DNA from: Mauremys mutica
Taxonomy: Eukaryota > Chordata > Testudines > Geoemydidae
Direction of reading: 5' to 3'
DNA: 64,000 bases
NCBI RefSeq assembly: GCF_020497125.1
Contig: NC_059094.1
Span: 4,629,733-4,693,732, forward strand
Part shown: positions 62,930 through 64,000 of the stretch, piece after piece
Numbering within the stretch: position 1 is the first letter of the stretch
Layout: the number at the start of each line of letters is the position of its first letter
Notes under the pieces: model-generated
What the model saw: the letters and a program-made list of their open reading frames with translations, nothing else
What the model was told of the DNA's origin: nothing
The model's database searches: none
Made by a program: the position numbers and the translations under genes

Positions 62930-64000
62930 AGAATAACATGAGGGGGAAAGGAGTCCAAGAGACTTGGCTGTATTTTAAAGAATCCTTAGTAAGGTTGCAG
63001 GAACAAACCATCCCGATGTGTAGAAAGAATAGTAAATATGGCAGGCGACCAGCTTGGCTTAACAGTGAAATCCTTGCTGATCTTAAATGCAAAAAAGAAG
63101 CTCACAAGAAGTGGAAGCGTGGACAAATGACCAGGTAGGGGTATAAAAATATTGCTCAGGCATGCAGGAGTGAAATCAGGAAGGCCAAATCACACTTGGA
63201 GTTTCAGCTAGCAAGAGATGTTAAGAGTAACAAGCAGGGTTTCTTCAGGTATGTTAGCAACAAGAAGAAAGTCATGGAAAGTGTGGGCCCCTTACTGAAT
63301 GAGGGAGGTAACTTAGTGACAGAGGATGTGAAAAAAGCTAATGTACTCAATGCTTTTTTTGCCTCTGTCTTCATAAACAAGGTCAGCTCCCAGACTGCTG
63401 CACTGGGCAGCACAGCATGGGGAGGAGGCGACCAGCCCTCCGTGGAGAAAGAAGTGGTTCGGGACTATTTAGAAACTGGACGAGTGCAAGTCCATGGGGG
63501 CGGATGTGCTGCATCCGAGGGTGCTAAAGGAGTTGGCGGTTGTGATTGCAGAGCCATTGGCCATTATCTTTGAAAACTCATGGCGATCGGGGGAGGTCCC
63601 GGATGACTGGAAAAAGGCTACTGTAGTGCCCATTTTTAAAAAAAGGAAGAAGGAGGATCCGGGGAACTACAGGCCAGTCAGCCTCACCTCAGTCCTTGGA
63701 AAAATCATGGAGCAGGTCCTCAAGGAATCAATTCTAAAGCACTTAGAGGAGAGGAAAGTGATCAGGAACAGTCAGCATGGATTCACCAAGGGCAAGTCAT
63801 GCCTGACCTACCTAATTGCCTTCTATGATGAGATAACTGGGTCTGTGGATGAGGGGAAAGCAGTGGACGTGTTATTCCTTGACTTTAGCAAAGCTTTTCA
63901 TACGGTCTTCCACAGTATTCTTGCCAGCAAGTTAAAGAAGTATGGCCTGGATGAATGGACTAGAAGGTGGATAGAAAGCTGGCTAGATAGTCGAGCTCAA
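62930..64000 (+). mobile_element. CR1 LINE copy running off the window
   Basis: ORF2 linker and reverse-transcriptase coding: GKGVQETWLYFKESLVRLQE, CRKNSKYGRRPAWLNSEILA, EFQLARDVKSNKQGFFRYVS and NVLNAFFASVFINKVSSQTA. After that come [15 protein letters not shown] near 63600 and FLDFSKAFHT near 63890. Defects are an in-frame TAG at about 63136 and a 2-base loss near 63474 that shifts the frame. The endonuclease part is absent on the left and the catalytic FADD lies beyond 64000. It is close in sequence to the copy at 52527, so a young subfamily. Confidence 0.93.

Overview
This is vertebrate nuclear DNA, almost certainly from a turtle. The interspersed repeats are an amniote, non-mammalian set: many CR1 LINE copies with ORF2 remnants and typical 3' tails ending in ATTCTATGA repeats, a tRNA-derived SINE with a CR1-like tail (the cryptodiran-turtle type), Penelope-like and DIRS-like retroelements, hAT and PIF/Harbinger DNA transposons, and old MIR-like pieces. 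No L1/Alu-type mammalian repeats were seen. A crocodilian origin is less likely but not excluded from sequence alone.

The one host gene recognised is SCMH1 (Sex comb on midleg homolog 1, a Polycomb-group protein), on the minus strand across almost the whole window. Nine coding exons are placed with consensus splice sites and consistent phase, in transcript order: 57322-57252, 56271-56037, 48926-48838, 47648-47405, 16963-16731, 15848-15722, 11504-11304, 5553-5371 and 3712-3581. They total 1515 nt (505 codons) and encode both MBT repeats, a basic AT-hook-like linker, the SLED domain and part of the Ser/Pro-rich linker. The 5' end lies beyond 64000 and the C-terminal SAM/SPM domain beyond position 1. 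Neither was found inside the window.

Everything else is intron. Introns 2 and 4 (about 7.1 and 30.4 kb) hold most of the mobile DNA. Region by region: 6328-10440 is a decayed two-gene PIF/Harbinger transposon. 11578-13043 and about 15888-16275 are two GC-rich minisatellites, each just upstream of an SCMH1 splice acceptor. 13780-15477 is a composite hAT element with a perfect 8-bp target duplication. 17255-19990 is a long CR1 on the minus strand. 22434-25318 is a CR1 split by a Harbinger element. 27640-31530 is a DIRS-like element with two inverted Penelope-like insertions. 33409-36145 is a hAT element carrying a SINE and a Penelope-like GIY-YIG frame. 38122-38893 is a CR1 tail holding a hAT MITE. 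43320-45195 is one CR1 inside another of opposite orientation. From 49548 to 59330 there are hAT and Harbinger MITEs and another CR1. A CR1 copy runs off the right end from about 62930.

No convincing new biological system was found. The points most worth following up are the minisatellite with about 19 donor-like motifs beside an SCMH1 exon, a symmetric exon that looks like a cassette, the repeated inverted architecture of Penelope-like insertions, and nested insertions that give a relative chronology.
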